Origin: Deltaproteobacteria bacterium
GTDB taxonomy: Bacteria > Myxococcota_A > Polyangia > Polyangiales > Polyangiaceae
Assembly (NCBI GenBank): GCA_003235365.1
Contig: QJWJ01000280.1
Span: forward strand, 1 to 47,599
Direction: 5' to 3'
Length of the DNA: 47,599 nucleotides
The position numbers and the translations under genes are program-made. Of the stretch, positions 17,386 through 24,746 are shown piece after piece. The notes below the pieces were generated by a model. That model searched no databases. It saw nothing but the letters and a program-made list of their open reading frames with translations, and was not told where the DNA came from. Position 1 is the stretch's first letter, and each line of letters opens with the position of its first letter.

Positions 17386-20058
17386 TCAGCTGGGCTCGTC
17401 GTCGCGGTGCAGTGGTCTCGAGGCGCGAAAGCCGAGCCCGCTGTAGCGGAGCCCCCGTGAGCCGACGAAGCGAAAGGCACTGCGGGCGCGGTCTGCCGTC
17501 ACGGACCAGCTGCCTCCTCGCACGACGCGTACCGATCCGTCTCTGACGTTGCGCAGCCCATCGCCGGGTCGAGCTTGGTAAGTCGGATCTCGGTAGGCGT
17601 TGGGGCTGTACCAGTCCCGACACCACTCCCAAACGTTGCCGTGCATGTCATACAGGCCAAACGCGTTGGGGCGGAGCTCTGCTACGGCATGGAGGCGACG
17701 TTTGGAGTTCTCGTCGTACCAGCCCACGGCGCTCAGATCGGACTCACTGTCGCCCGAGTGATAGAGCGTGGGCTCGCTCTGTCCTGCCCGACACGCGTAC
17801 TCCCACTGTGCTTCCGTCGGCAGCGCGCCGCCGAGCCAACGACAGTACAGGTACGCAGACCACCACGAGATCCGCACCACCGGATGCCGACCCTGCCCAC
17901 GTTTGAAACGATGATCCGGCTCGAACACTTGGTATTGCTCGTTGGTTACCGCCGTCTGTCCGAGTAGGAACGCGTCCAGCGTGACCGGGTGCTGGGGGTG
18001 CTCCTCGTCGTTGCCTTCACCGTGGGGAGACCCCATCAGAAACGTGTCTTCCCGCTTGGATTCGTCCGGAGGCATGCGGAGCCATGTCGGCACTCCCTCA
18101 GCCTGCTGCTCCGGAGGAAGGCCATTGGCGGGCCAACGCTCGCAGCGTTCGAAGAAGCGCTGACGGTGCTCGCGGCAGAAAACACGCGCGCCTTCGATGC
18201 TCAGCGGATCCTCCTCGGTGCTCAGGTACTCCAGCGCGTACAGCACGTGCGCCAGGCGATCCGTCGGCGTGGTCGGCGATACCCAGTTCCACAACCAGTC
18301 GATGACGCTTTCGCGGTCGAAGTCGGGGTGTTCTTTCCAGCGACACAATGCGTTGACCAGCAGACAACCATCCCAATGGCCTTCCGCTCGGAGCAGCTCG
18401 AGCGCCTCGATGGGGTTGATCTTCTCCACCTCGGGCAGCACGCGATACAGCAGCGCTTCGCTCTGGTCTGCCAGCGCCCGCAGAATGCACGACGGATCGG
18501 GATGCATCTCACAAGCGAAAGCGAGCAGCTCCGCCCAGCGCGGAACTTCTTGGCCGCTCAGGGTGCTCGCCTTTTCTAGAACGCCGCGCTGTCGGTGGAG
18601 CGCGGCGGCTCCGAGCAATTCTTGAAACTGGCGATGGAAGAAGCGCCAGTGCTCGTTGTTGTCGTGATCGGCCAAGACCCCTGAGCGCTCCGCGACTCGA
18701 CTGAGAAACGTCGCTCTCGACCACTGATTCTCCAACAGGAGATCTCGGCACGTGGCGTTCTTCTTCAGCGCCTTCTTGAGAACATCGAGCGACCACGCCG
18801 CGTCGGAGCCAGCACTCATCAAGTCCAGACTCAGTTCCTCCAAAATGGTTCTGGCATCCTCCCAGTTTTCGAGCGCCCCTTCGGTGACGTCACTGGCGCC
18901 CTTCCTCAACAGCGTGTCGATCGACAGTTGCAGGAGGCTGCGCTTGGTGTACCGCTGCGTCTCGTCGTATGCCCCCTGATAGAGCGAGTTGCCGAGCAGC
19001 GACAGCGTCAGCGGGACCTGGCAGGCTTGCCGCAACGCGGGTGAAAGCGCTTCGAGCACCCTCTCGGCGCGCTCGGGGTCGCCAATCCACTTGCCCAAGA
19101 GCAAGCGCTGCTGGCTGGCGTCGAGCGGCACGATGCTCGCCTGTCCGCAGAACTCGCCGCCGAGCGGCTCGTAGCCGATGTGACGACTGAACACGACGAT
19201 GGTTACGTGCCGCAGGGCGGGCAACCACGTCCGGAGTCGCTCCTTCAAGCGCGAGAGTTGCGGTCGGGTGATCTCGTCCAGCCCGTCCAGCAGCAACCAG
19301 ACGCGATCGGGGTGTTTCGCAAGCTCGGTGAGTTCGCGTTGGAGGCCTTCGGCCTCACTGCGCGGCCCCCACACGCCGAGTTGTTTCTCCTGCGCGAAGT
19401 CGAAGGGGTGACAATCCGCGGCGCACAGCAACGGAAGCGGGATGTACACCGGTACGGGGCCGTGTCGCTGTTGCGCAAGCGAATGGGTGAGATGGCGCGC
19501 CAGCGTCGACTTGCCCGCGCCGGGCGCGCCGAGCACCACCCAACGCGGGGCCCCGGGCGCTGTCTGGGCTGTGCTACCGTGGCGTCGCCCCGCGCCGACC
19601 ACTGGCGCACGCAGTTGCATCAGTTCGAGCAAGGTGAACGCTTCACCGTGGGTTTCCACTTGCCCCTCGGTTTCGAGGCGAAGCTCCACGAACACCTTCT
19701 GCAGTTCGAGGGTGTGGGCGAACAGGCCTGGCAGTTCCCGGTGCTGAGTCGTCAAGGCGTCGAGGTAGGCGGTGATCGTATCGGCCACGGGCGGCGGCCT
19801 GGCCGAGTCGGTGACCAGCAGCGCGGTCCGTTCCACGCCGTAGAATCGCGCGAGTTTGACGCACGCATCCGCGCCGGGGGCGGCGTCGCCGGCTTCGAGC
19901 TTGCGAATGGTTCTCGCGGACAACCCCACTTGATCGGCCAATGCCTCCTGGGTGAGCTTCTTCCCGCGGTGCTTCGTACGCCACGCCTCCGAGAGCCCCT
20001 TTTCGATGCGCAACTGCCGCAGCAATTGACCGACTTCGAACGCGCGCTTACCCGCCAT
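17386..20058 (-). CDS. XRE-NACHT-FGE (SUMF1-like) STAND protein
   Basis: An 890-residue three-part protein starting at ATG 20058. Residues 5-75 are an XRE-type helix-turn-helix (LTQEALADQVGLSARTIRKLEAGD). Residues about 170-480 are a NACHT/STAND ATPase with Walker A GAPGAGKST (about 177-185) and Walker B VWLLLDGLDEI (253-263). The middle is helical. Residues about 656-885 are an FGE-sulfatase/SUMF1 domain: MGSPHGEGNDEEHPQHPV, LPTEAQWEYACRAG, MHGNVWEWCRDWY and VVRGGSW. The position where active formylglycine-generating enzymes carry CRSAYR reads ARSAFR, so the catalytic cysteine is absent and a ligand-binding lectin-fold role is more likely. Related NACHT/STAND-FGE proteins are known from bacterial conflict systems and as diversity-generating-retroelement targets; no reverse transcriptase is in the window. 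A 19-bp palindrome upstream suggests autorepression. Confidence 0.92.
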   Translation of the reverse strand: MAGKRAFEVGQLLRQLRIEKGLSEAWRTKHRGKKLTQEALADQVGLSARTIRKLEAGDAAPGADACVKLARFYGVERTALLVTDSARPPPVADTITAYLDALTTQHRELPGLFAHTLELQKVFVELRLETEGQVETHGEAFTLLELMQLRAPVVGAGRRHGSTAQTAPGAPRWVVLGAPGAGKSTLARHLTHSLAQQRHGPVPVYIPLPLLCAADCHPFDFAQEKQLGVWGPRSEAEGLQRELTELAKHPDRVWLLLDGLDEITRPQLSRLKERLRTWLPALRHVTIVVFSRHIGYEPLGGEFCGQASIVPLDASQQRLLLGKWIGDPERAERVLEALSPALRQACQVPLTLSLLGNSLYQGAYDETQRYTKRSLLQLSIDTLLRKGASDVTEGALENWEDARTILEELSLDLMSAGSDAAWSLDVLKKALKKNATCRDLLLENQWSRATFLSRVAERSGVLADHDNNEHWRFFHRQFQELLGAAALHRQRGVLEKASTLSGQEVPRWAELLAFACEMHPDPSCILRALADQSEALLYRVLPEVEKINPIEALELLRAEGHWDGCLLVNALCRWKEHPDFDRESVIDWLWNWVSPTTPTDRLAHVLYALEYLSTEEDPLSIEGARVFCREHRQRFFERCERWPANGLPPEQQAEGVPTWLRMPPDESKREDTFLMGSPHGEGNDEEHPQHPVTLDAFLLGQTAVTNEQYQVFEPDHRFKRGQGRHPVVRISWWSAYLYCRWLGGALPTEAQWEYACRAGQSEPTLYHSGDSESDLSAVGWYDENSKRRLHAVAELRPNAFGLYDMHGNVWEWCRDWYSPNAYRDPTYQARPGDGLRNVRDGSVRVVRGGSWSVTADRARSAFRFVGSRGLRYSGLGFRASRPLHRDDEPS

Positions 20059-20084
20059 GCCCGCAGGACCATAACACGGCGCGT

Positions 20085-20103
20085 CCGACACGAGTCGTGT
20101 CGG
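20085..20103. promoter_or_regulatory. Candidate operator for the XRE domain
   Basis: CCGACACGAGTCGTGTCGG is a perfect inverted repeat (9-nt arms, one central base) placed 27-45 bp upstream of the STAND start codon and 120-138 bp upstream of the divergent pentapeptide gene. Dimeric XRE-type regulators commonly bind such sites over their own promoter. The binding itself is inferred. Confidence 0.6.
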
Positions 20104-20222
20104 CTTCCCGCGTTTGCCATTGCTGGTCACCAATCCCGCGCGGAGATCGGTTCTGAGTCCCTGATGGCCGCCACCCCTGAAAATTCTTGCGTTGGCTGGT
20201 CCATAGGCTAGAGCTTCTTGTC

Positions 20223-20648
20223 ATGGCACGCGAGGGTACCTACGAATGGGCCAGCGATTTGTTGCGCAGCGGGCCTTCAGGGGTGAACGAGTGGAATCGG
20301 TGGCGCGAGCAAGGTGGTCGCTTCCTGGACCTCAGCGGCATCGTGCTCCGTCGCGCCAACTTGTGCGGCGTGAATCTGCGCGGCATCAAGTTGTGGGACG
20401 CCCAACTAGACGGTGCTGATCTCGCAGACGCGAACCTCGGCGGCGCCTATCTCAACCGCGCCGACCTGAGCGGCGCTCGACTCACTGGAGCGAATCTCGG
20501 CGGCGCCAACCTTCGCGGCACCCAGCTGACCGCGGCGAACGTCGAAGGCGCCAATCTGCGTTACTCTCTCAACCTCAGCCAAGCGCAGCTCGACACCACC
20601 GTCGGTGTCCCCGCCCAGCTCCCCGAAGAGCTCGAGCAACGAAGCTGA
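20223..20648 (+). CDS. Pentapeptide-repeat protein
   Basis: A 141-residue protein starting at ATG 20223. After an N-terminal segment with the WNRWREQ motif often seen before such repeats (about residues 27-33), residues 40-118 are A(D/N)LxG-type pentapeptides: RANLCGVNLRGIKL, ADLADANLGGAYL, ADLSGARLTGANLG and AANVEGANLRYSL. This forms a short right-handed quadrilateral beta-helix. No enzymatic motif is present. It is divergent from the XRE-NACHT-FGE gene and shares its regulatory gap, so the two may be co-regulated by the palindrome. A role as partner or decoy is speculative. It heads a three-gene plus-strand group. Confidence 0.85.
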   Translation: MAREGTYEWASDLLRSGPSGVNEWNRWREQGGRFLDLSGIVLRRANLCGVNLRGIKLWDAQLDGADLADANLGGAYLNRADLSGARLTGANLGGANLRGTQLTAANVEGANLRYSLNLSQAQLDTTVGVPAQLPEELEQRS

Positions 20649-20731
20649 GGCGCCGCATTCCTGGGCTCCCGCCCTTGGCCCAACCCTTGCTTAATGGATC
20701 GGCATCCCCCCTCCGATTGGCGGCCAAGACC

Positions 20732-21067
20732 ATGTTTGCCCAAACCACATTGCAACAATTTGAAACGCAGCGCGTGCAGAGTGAAACCGTCGTCGTTTAC
20801 GTGCGGCGAGCCTGTGGTTTCTGCGTGCGCGCGTTGGATTTGCTCGAGCGGCGCGGAGTCACACCGACGGTGGTGGATGCGACGAACCAAGCGGCGTTGC
20901 GGGCGTGGCTGAGCGACGTGTCCGGCCAGCACACCGTCCCGCAGATCTTCATCCACGGCGAGCCGATTGGCGGCTACCGCGAGTTGCGCGCTCTCGACCT
21001 GGACGGCGCGCTCGACGACCTATCGAAAGGCGAACCCGATGAGCGACGAATCACCGCAGTGGGCTGA
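20732..21067 (+). CDS. Glutaredoxin
   Basis: A 111-residue thioredoxin-fold protein starting at ATG 20732 (a TTG at 20675 is possible). The redox site is CGFC (VVVYVRRACGFCVRALDLL, near residues 24-42 in total), followed by the cis-proline motif TVPQIFIHG and the glutathione-binding GGYRELRAL. The CxxC form implies a dithiol glutaredoxin that reduces disulfides using glutathione or a similar thiol. Its 3' end overlaps the next gene by 29 bases, indicating translational coupling. Confidence 0.9.
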   Translation: MFAQTTLQQFETQRVQSETVVVYVRRACGFCVRALDLLERRGVTPTVVDATNQAALRAWLSDVSGQHTVPQIFIHGEPIGGYRELRALDLDGALDDLSKGEPDERRITAVG

Positions 21068-21212
21068 ATCGGCTCTGGAGAAGCTCGCGAAGATCCCCGT
21101 CTTCGTGCGTCCCATGGCGAAAAAGAAGATCGAACAGGCCGCCGCAGACGCTGGCCTGTCGGTGATCACCGCCGAGTTCATGGACGAGAGCAAGTCGAAG
21201 CTGATGAAATGA
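21039..21212 (+). CDS. Stand-alone PCP_red-domain small protein
   Basis: A 57-residue protein (ATG 21039) overlapping the glutaredoxin stop. The whole length corresponds to the PCP_red domain found at the C-terminus of the light-independent protochlorophyllide reductase B subunit: W-x-AL-x-KL-x-IPVFVRPMAKKKIEQAA, then GLSVITAEFMDESK. In non-photosynthetic bacteria it occurs as a short free protein with unknown role; it lacks the catalytic part of the reductase. Coupling to a glutaredoxin suggests a redox or Fe-S related function, which is inference. Confidence 0.75.
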   Translation: MSDESPQWAESALEKLAKIPVFVRPMAKKKIEQAAADAGLSVITAEFMDESKSKLMK

Positions 21213-21325
21213 GCCTCGGCGCGAGCCGTTCGACGTCGAACGAGCGATCGCTTGGTGTGGTGCGATTGCGACCAAACTACCGCCCGGTTGTGAGCTTTGG
21301 GACATCGGCCTCGTTGCCGTGCTAG

Positions 21326-21354
21326 ATGAGTGTTCGCGATGCGCGAACGCTCAT
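21326..21354. promoter_or_regulatory. 29-bp dyad upstream of the LysR gene
   Basis: Arms ATGAGTGTTCGCG (21326-21338) and CGCGAACGCTCAT (21342-21354) around ATG pair at 12 of 13 positions, the remaining pair being a wobble. It lies 113 bp after the PCP_red stop and 154 bp before the LysR start. It could be a terminator for the upstream group (no T-tract) or a regulator-binding site. Confidence 0.45.
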
Positions 21355-21508
21355 TCGATGCAACAGGGAATGGAGTCGAGAAAGCGACTGCAACCGGGGC
21401 TGTTTTGCGGGCCCTCGCCAACCGGAGGCCTGAACGACTGCCCGACAATCGTGCTCGTCCATTTGGAGGCTTTGGGGAGGTGCACCGTCATTCCCAGGGA
21501 AGCCGCTG

Positions 21509-22411
21509 ATGAGCGGGCAGGACTTCGATCTCTTGCCCCACTTGGAGGTGCTGCTCAGCACACAGAGCGTCACCGCGGCGGCTGAACGGCAGGGGCTGAG
21601 TGTGCCCGCCATGAGTCGCATCTTGGGGAAATTGAGGCAGCGGTTGGGCGACCCACTGTTGGTTCGCACCGGCAACGGCATGGTGCTCACCCCTCGGGCC
21701 GCACAGTTGAGGCAAGAGCTGGCCCCGGCGTTGCAGCGAGTGCGCAGCTTGATGACGATCTCCGCGGGAGACCGTCCGAGGATGACCCGGCCGTTTCGCC
21801 TTCGGACGTCGGACGCGGTGCCCTCGGTGTTGGCGCAACCGCTGTTGAGGGAGCTGCAGACGCGAGTTGCCGACGCTGCCCTGGTGTTCGTGCCGGAAGG
21901 CGACGAGAACGTCGATGCGTTGAGGGATGGCGAGGTGGATCTGGACATTGGCGTGCAAGACGACGAAAGCGCAGAGCTGATGGTGCAGCAGCTGTTCGAC
22001 GAAGTGCTCGTTGTCGTGACGTCGAGCGAGCTCGCTCTGCAGAGCGAACAGTTCGATCTGCAGAGCTTCTGTGACATGCCTCACGTGGCCGTCTCGCGAA
22101 AGGGACAGGCAACGGGGCCTCTCGACCAGGCTCTGGCCAAGCAAGGCTTGCAGCGTCAGGTTGCGTTCGTCGTTCCCGGTTATCTGGATGCCGCGATGCT
22201 GGTGAGCCGGGGGGGCTACCTCACGCTGTTGCCTCGTCAATTGGCGCTGCAACTCGGGCCGCGCCTGGGGCTCAGGTCGTTCGTCCCTCCCTTGCCGTTG
22301 CCGAAGCTGCGCGTTGCCCAGGCTTGGCATCGGCGCATGCACGATGATCCCGCGCACCGACAGCTCCGCAAGGCCGTAGTGCGAGTCGCCAAAGACCACC
22401 GGACGAGATGA
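21509..22411 (+). CDS. LysR-family transcriptional regulator
   Basis: A 300-residue regulator. The N-terminal winged helix-turn-helix (about 5-65) has DFDLLPHLEVLLSTQSVTAAA, then LSVPAMSRILGKLRQRLGDPLLVRTG, typical of the NodD/LinR-like subgroup beginning FDLN/LL. The periplasmic-binding-protein-like effector domain covers about 92-295, with DIGVQDDESAELMVQQL as a recognisable segment. LysR regulators usually act on a divergent or nearby gene in response to a small molecule; here the neighbours are in the same or convergent direction, so no target is obvious. ATG 21509 is the chosen start. Confidence 0.92.
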   Translation: MSGQDFDLLPHLEVLLSTQSVTAAAERQGLSVPAMSRILGKLRQRLGDPLLVRTGNGMVLTPRAAQLRQELAPALQRVRSLMTISAGDRPRMTRPFRLRTSDAVPSVLAQPLLRELQTRVADAALVFVPEGDENVDALRDGEVDLDIGVQDDESAELMVQQLFDEVLVVVTSSELALQSEQFDLQSFCDMPHVAVSRKGQATGPLDQALAKQGLQRQVAFVVPGYLDAAMLVSRGGYLTLLPRQLALQLGPRLGLRSFVPPLPLPKLRVAQAWHRRMHDDPAHRQLRKAVVRVAKDHRTR

Positions 22412-22435
22412 ACGGCGCGCGGAGAACAGCGCCTT

Positions 22436-22458
22436 GCGGAACGTTCACGACGTTCCGC
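22436..22458. terminator. Shared hairpin between convergent genes
   Basis: Perfect 8-bp arms GCGGAACG (22436-22443) and CGTTCCGC (22451-22458) with a 7-nt loop that contains the stop codon of the minus-strand DUF2147 gene. It lies 24 bp past the LysR stop and could serve both directions. Confidence 0.5.
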
Positions 22459-22912
22459 GGCCCGACCTGCGCCAGTATTGCGTGCGTCCGAGCAGTTCGA
22501 TACCGATGTAGCCTCGGACTTCGAGCCTGGCACCACCGTCGAGCACGCGGATCGTGCAACTGTATTCTTTGCCGTTGCGCGGGTCGAGGATGGTTCCCCC
22601 GGTCCATTCGTCGTCCTTCTGCTGTAAACCCCAGACAATCTCCATCCCCAGGACTCGCTGGCCTCGTCGTTGCCCTTTGCAGTCGGTACAGCGGGCATCC
22701 TTTTTGGCAGGGTCGACGATGCTCACGACTCGCCCAGCGAGGCGATCTCCGCGCCGTGTGATACGGACCACCGACTTGGCACGGCCAGTCTCGTCATCGA
22801 TCGTCACCCAGTCGCCGACTGGAGTCTCGTTGGCCCTGGCGGGATCGGCACCGAGCGCGACGGCCGACAGCACGGCGAGACGACACAGCGCCTCACGCCG
22901 CGCGCCGTTCAT
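22445..22912 (-). CDS. DUF2147-like secreted protein
   Basis: A 155-residue protein with a signal peptide (RLAVLSAVALGADPARA, cleavage near residue 27). The mature part matches the DUF2147 layout: PVGDWVTIDDETGRAKSVV at the start, VSIVDPAKKDARCTDCKG, LGMEIVWGLQ, GGTILDPRNGKEYSCTI, and a final beta hairpin LEVRGYIGIELLGRTQYW. The family forms a small beta barrel and its function is unknown. Its ATG overlaps the stop of the upstream methyltransferase gene by four bases (ATGA), so the two are translated together. Confidence 0.85.
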   Translation of the reverse strand: MNGARREALCRLAVLSAVALGADPARANETPVGDWVTIDDETGRAKSVVRITRRGDRLAGRVVSIVDPAKKDARCTDCKGQRRGQRVLGMEIVWGLQQKDDEWTGGTILDPRNGKEYSCTIRVLDGGARLEVRGYIGIELLGRTQYWRRSGRGTS

Positions 22913-23595
22913 GGGTTCCTCACGGCGAGCAGGAATCCATCGCAAATGGGGAACTCGGCGGTGCGGTACCCGTTGATGGGCTCGTCGAGATACGCGACCA
23001 GCGGTTTCAGATCGCGTTGAAAGAGACGAGCGTCGTCGACGACGATCAGTGCACCGGGGCGCAGGTTCGGTTCGACGGTCTTGAGTGCGTCGAGGGCCAA
23101 CCCAGGGAAGCCGTCCAACAGCAAGAAGTCCACCGGATGGTCGAGGCGTTTCAGTGTCTGCAGCCCGTCGCCTTGGCGCACCTCGACCCATTGGGCGACT
23201 CCCGCTTCTTCCAGGTTGGACCGGGCTTTGGCCGTCTTGCTCATCAACAGCTCGCTACCGATGACCTTGCCACCGCCATTGTCTCGTACCGCGCACGCCA
23301 GGTAGATGGTCGAGACACCGAACGACGTCCCGAACTCCACGACGTGACGCGCCCCCGTTGCACGGGCCAACAGATACAGCAGGCGCCCCTGTTCGCAGTC
23401 GATCGAAATGTACTTGTCATCGAACACGTGCTCCTTCGCGGGATCGAATCGGATCCCTTTTCCAAACATCAGCGACGGGAGCTGAGAGACGAAGCGCAGA
23501 GCAATACCGAGCTGTTGGGCGTCGGCCGCGCGATGCAGGCGGTCCAGTACACCGGCAGCTCGCGCGTCGACGAGTGGTTGGGTAGGCAACTGCAT
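22909..23595 (-). CDS. Class I SAM-dependent O-methyltransferase
   Basis: A 228-residue methyltransferase. ATG 23595 is preceded by an excellent AAGGAGG ribosome binding site, so the longer open frame upstream is rejected. The Rossmann SAM site is clear: ARHVVEFGTSFGVSTIYLA (motif I, about residues 82-100), GGKVIGSELL (motif II), and DFLLLDGFPGLALDALK (post-II). The layout resembles the caffeoyl-CoA/catechol O-methyltransferase-like group. Substrate is unknown. It is the first gene of a two-gene operon with the DUF2147 protein and is divergent from the PAP2 phosphatase. Confidence 0.85.
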   Translation of the reverse strand: MQLPTQPLVDARAAGVLDRLHRAADAQQLGIALRFVSQLPSLMFGKGIRFDPAKEHVFDDKYISIDCEQGRLLYLLARATGARHVVEFGTSFGVSTIYLACAVRDNGGGKVIGSELLMSKTAKARSNLEEAGVAQWVEVRQGDGLQTLKRLDHPVDFLLLDGFPGLALDALKTVEPNLRPGALIVVDDARLFQRDLKPLVAYLDEPINGYRTAEFPICDGFLLAVRNP

Positions 23596-23734
23596 GAATC
23601 CTCCTTCGATTTGGTGGTTGCGACTCGCAGCGAGTGTATTGCGTCGGTTACTTCGTTGCCCTTGCAAGTTGCGCAACTCGCGATTGCGTTTTCGCTCAAT
23701 GCGTCGCGCTCGACGCCTGCGATGAGTATCGACG

Positions 23735-24622
23735 ATGCTGGGTATCGTTCGTTGGGGCGCCATCGTCGTCGGCGTGTGCGTTCCCGCCTTGTGTGAGGCG
23801 CAGGTGGATGTTTCGCCGGCACTCCGATCATGCGGCGCGCAACGGCTTTGCGTCCCGACATCGCGCGGTTGGCAAGCGCAGCCGATGTCTAAGCCTCTGG
23901 CAAGTGCCGCCGCTCATGAACTCAGCGTTTCCCCACCACGCTTGCGCATGGCGTTGTTTCCCGAGTGGTGGCAAGAGCTGATTGCCACTTCGGTCTCGGT
24001 GGTTCCCATCGCGGTGGGCATCTGGTTGCCGAGAGATACACACGTTCGCAGCAACGTGGCTCACGAGTACTCCCCGCTTGCCGATCGGGCGAGCGACTTC
24101 TCTGGGCTCGTCGTCGGCCCGCTGTTGACGGGCCTTTCAGGCGCTGCGATCGAGGTGTTCGATCAAGACCGCGGCACGGGTGGCGGCGCGGTGCTGGCAA
24201 TTGCCACTGGGGCCGCGATGTTCTCCTTCGGCGCCAGCATGGTGCTCAAGGCGAGGCTTGCTCGCTGTCGCCCGCTGGCAGTAACCGGTGACGGCAGCTG
24301 CGACCCTGAACTGCCGCCAGCGGGCTCGAGCTATCGGGGCGACGAGGCTTACCGGTCGTTTCCGTCAGGGCACGTTGCCAGCGTCGCGGGGGCCACGGGT
24401 GCCCTGTTCGGGGTCATCGCCAAGACGGCCTACGCAGGCGGGAAACAGAACCCTTGGCGTTGGCTGGGAGCAGGGATCGGCACGGTGCTGACGCTGACGA
24501 CTGTGCTGCTTCGTCAACGAGCCGGCGCGCATTCGTACCAGGACGCGCTGGTGGGCGGGGGGATGGGCTTGGGCCTCGGGTTTACGTTCGCGTTTGCCCA
24601 TCCCACGACAGCCGTCGACTAG
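23735..24622 (+). CDS. PAP2-superfamily membrane phosphatase
   Basis: A 295-residue protein with an N-terminal signal peptide (VRWGAIVVGVCVPALCEAQ) and several later hydrophobic helices. The three phosphatase motifs of the PAP2 family are present in order: KARLARCRP near residue 171 (KX6RP), SFPSGHVAS near 208 (PSGH), and RQRAGAHSYQDALVG near 258 (the RX5HX3D motif). These enzymes dephosphorylate lipid phosphates such as undecaprenyl pyrophosphate or phosphatidic acid at the periplasmic side of the membrane. Specific substrate unknown. The gene is divergent from the methyltransferase. Confidence 0.88.
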   Translation: MLGIVRWGAIVVGVCVPALCEAQVDVSPALRSCGAQRLCVPTSRGWQAQPMSKPLASAAAHELSVSPPRLRMALFPEWWQELIATSVSVVPIAVGIWLPRDTHVRSNVAHEYSPLADRASDFSGLVVGPLLTGLSGAAIEVFDQDRGTGGGAVLAIATGAAMFSFGASMVLKARLARCRPLAVTGDGSCDPELPPAGSSYRGDEAYRSFPSGHVASVAGATGALFGVIAKTAYAGGKQNPWRWLGAGIGTVLTLTTVLLRQRAGAHSYQDALVGGGMGLGLGFTFAFAHPTTAVD

Positions 24623-24637
24623 CCGGCGTGACATCGT

Positions 24638-24734
24638 GCGATTGCCGAGGCTCGGTTTGGACGAGGACCTCGACAATCGCTCTCTCTGGTTGGTGCGGGC
24701 TCAGGCTCGACCGGAGCTCGTCAGCCCGCGCGAA
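24638..24734. terminator. Nested and tandem hairpins between convergent genes
   Basis: Arms GCGATTG (24638-24644) and CAATCGC (24674-24680) enclose two smaller stems (CCGAG/CTCGG and GAGG/CCTC) and are followed by TCTCTCT. A second stem, GCGGGCT/AGCCCGC, follows before the minus-strand lipoprotein ends at 24747. The arrangement fits termination of either gene. Confidence 0.45.
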
Positions 24735-24746
24735 TCGTCAAATCGT

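Noticed and set aside
17386..20058. A full diversity-generating retroelement
   Set aside because: The FGE tail resembles a DGR target, but I see no reverse transcriptase, accessory gene or template repeat in the window.
23667..23678. 12-bp palindrome AGTTGCGCAACT in the methyltransferase/PAP2 divergent gap
   Set aside because: About a dozen 12-bp palindromes are expected by chance in a window of this size; location alone is not enough.
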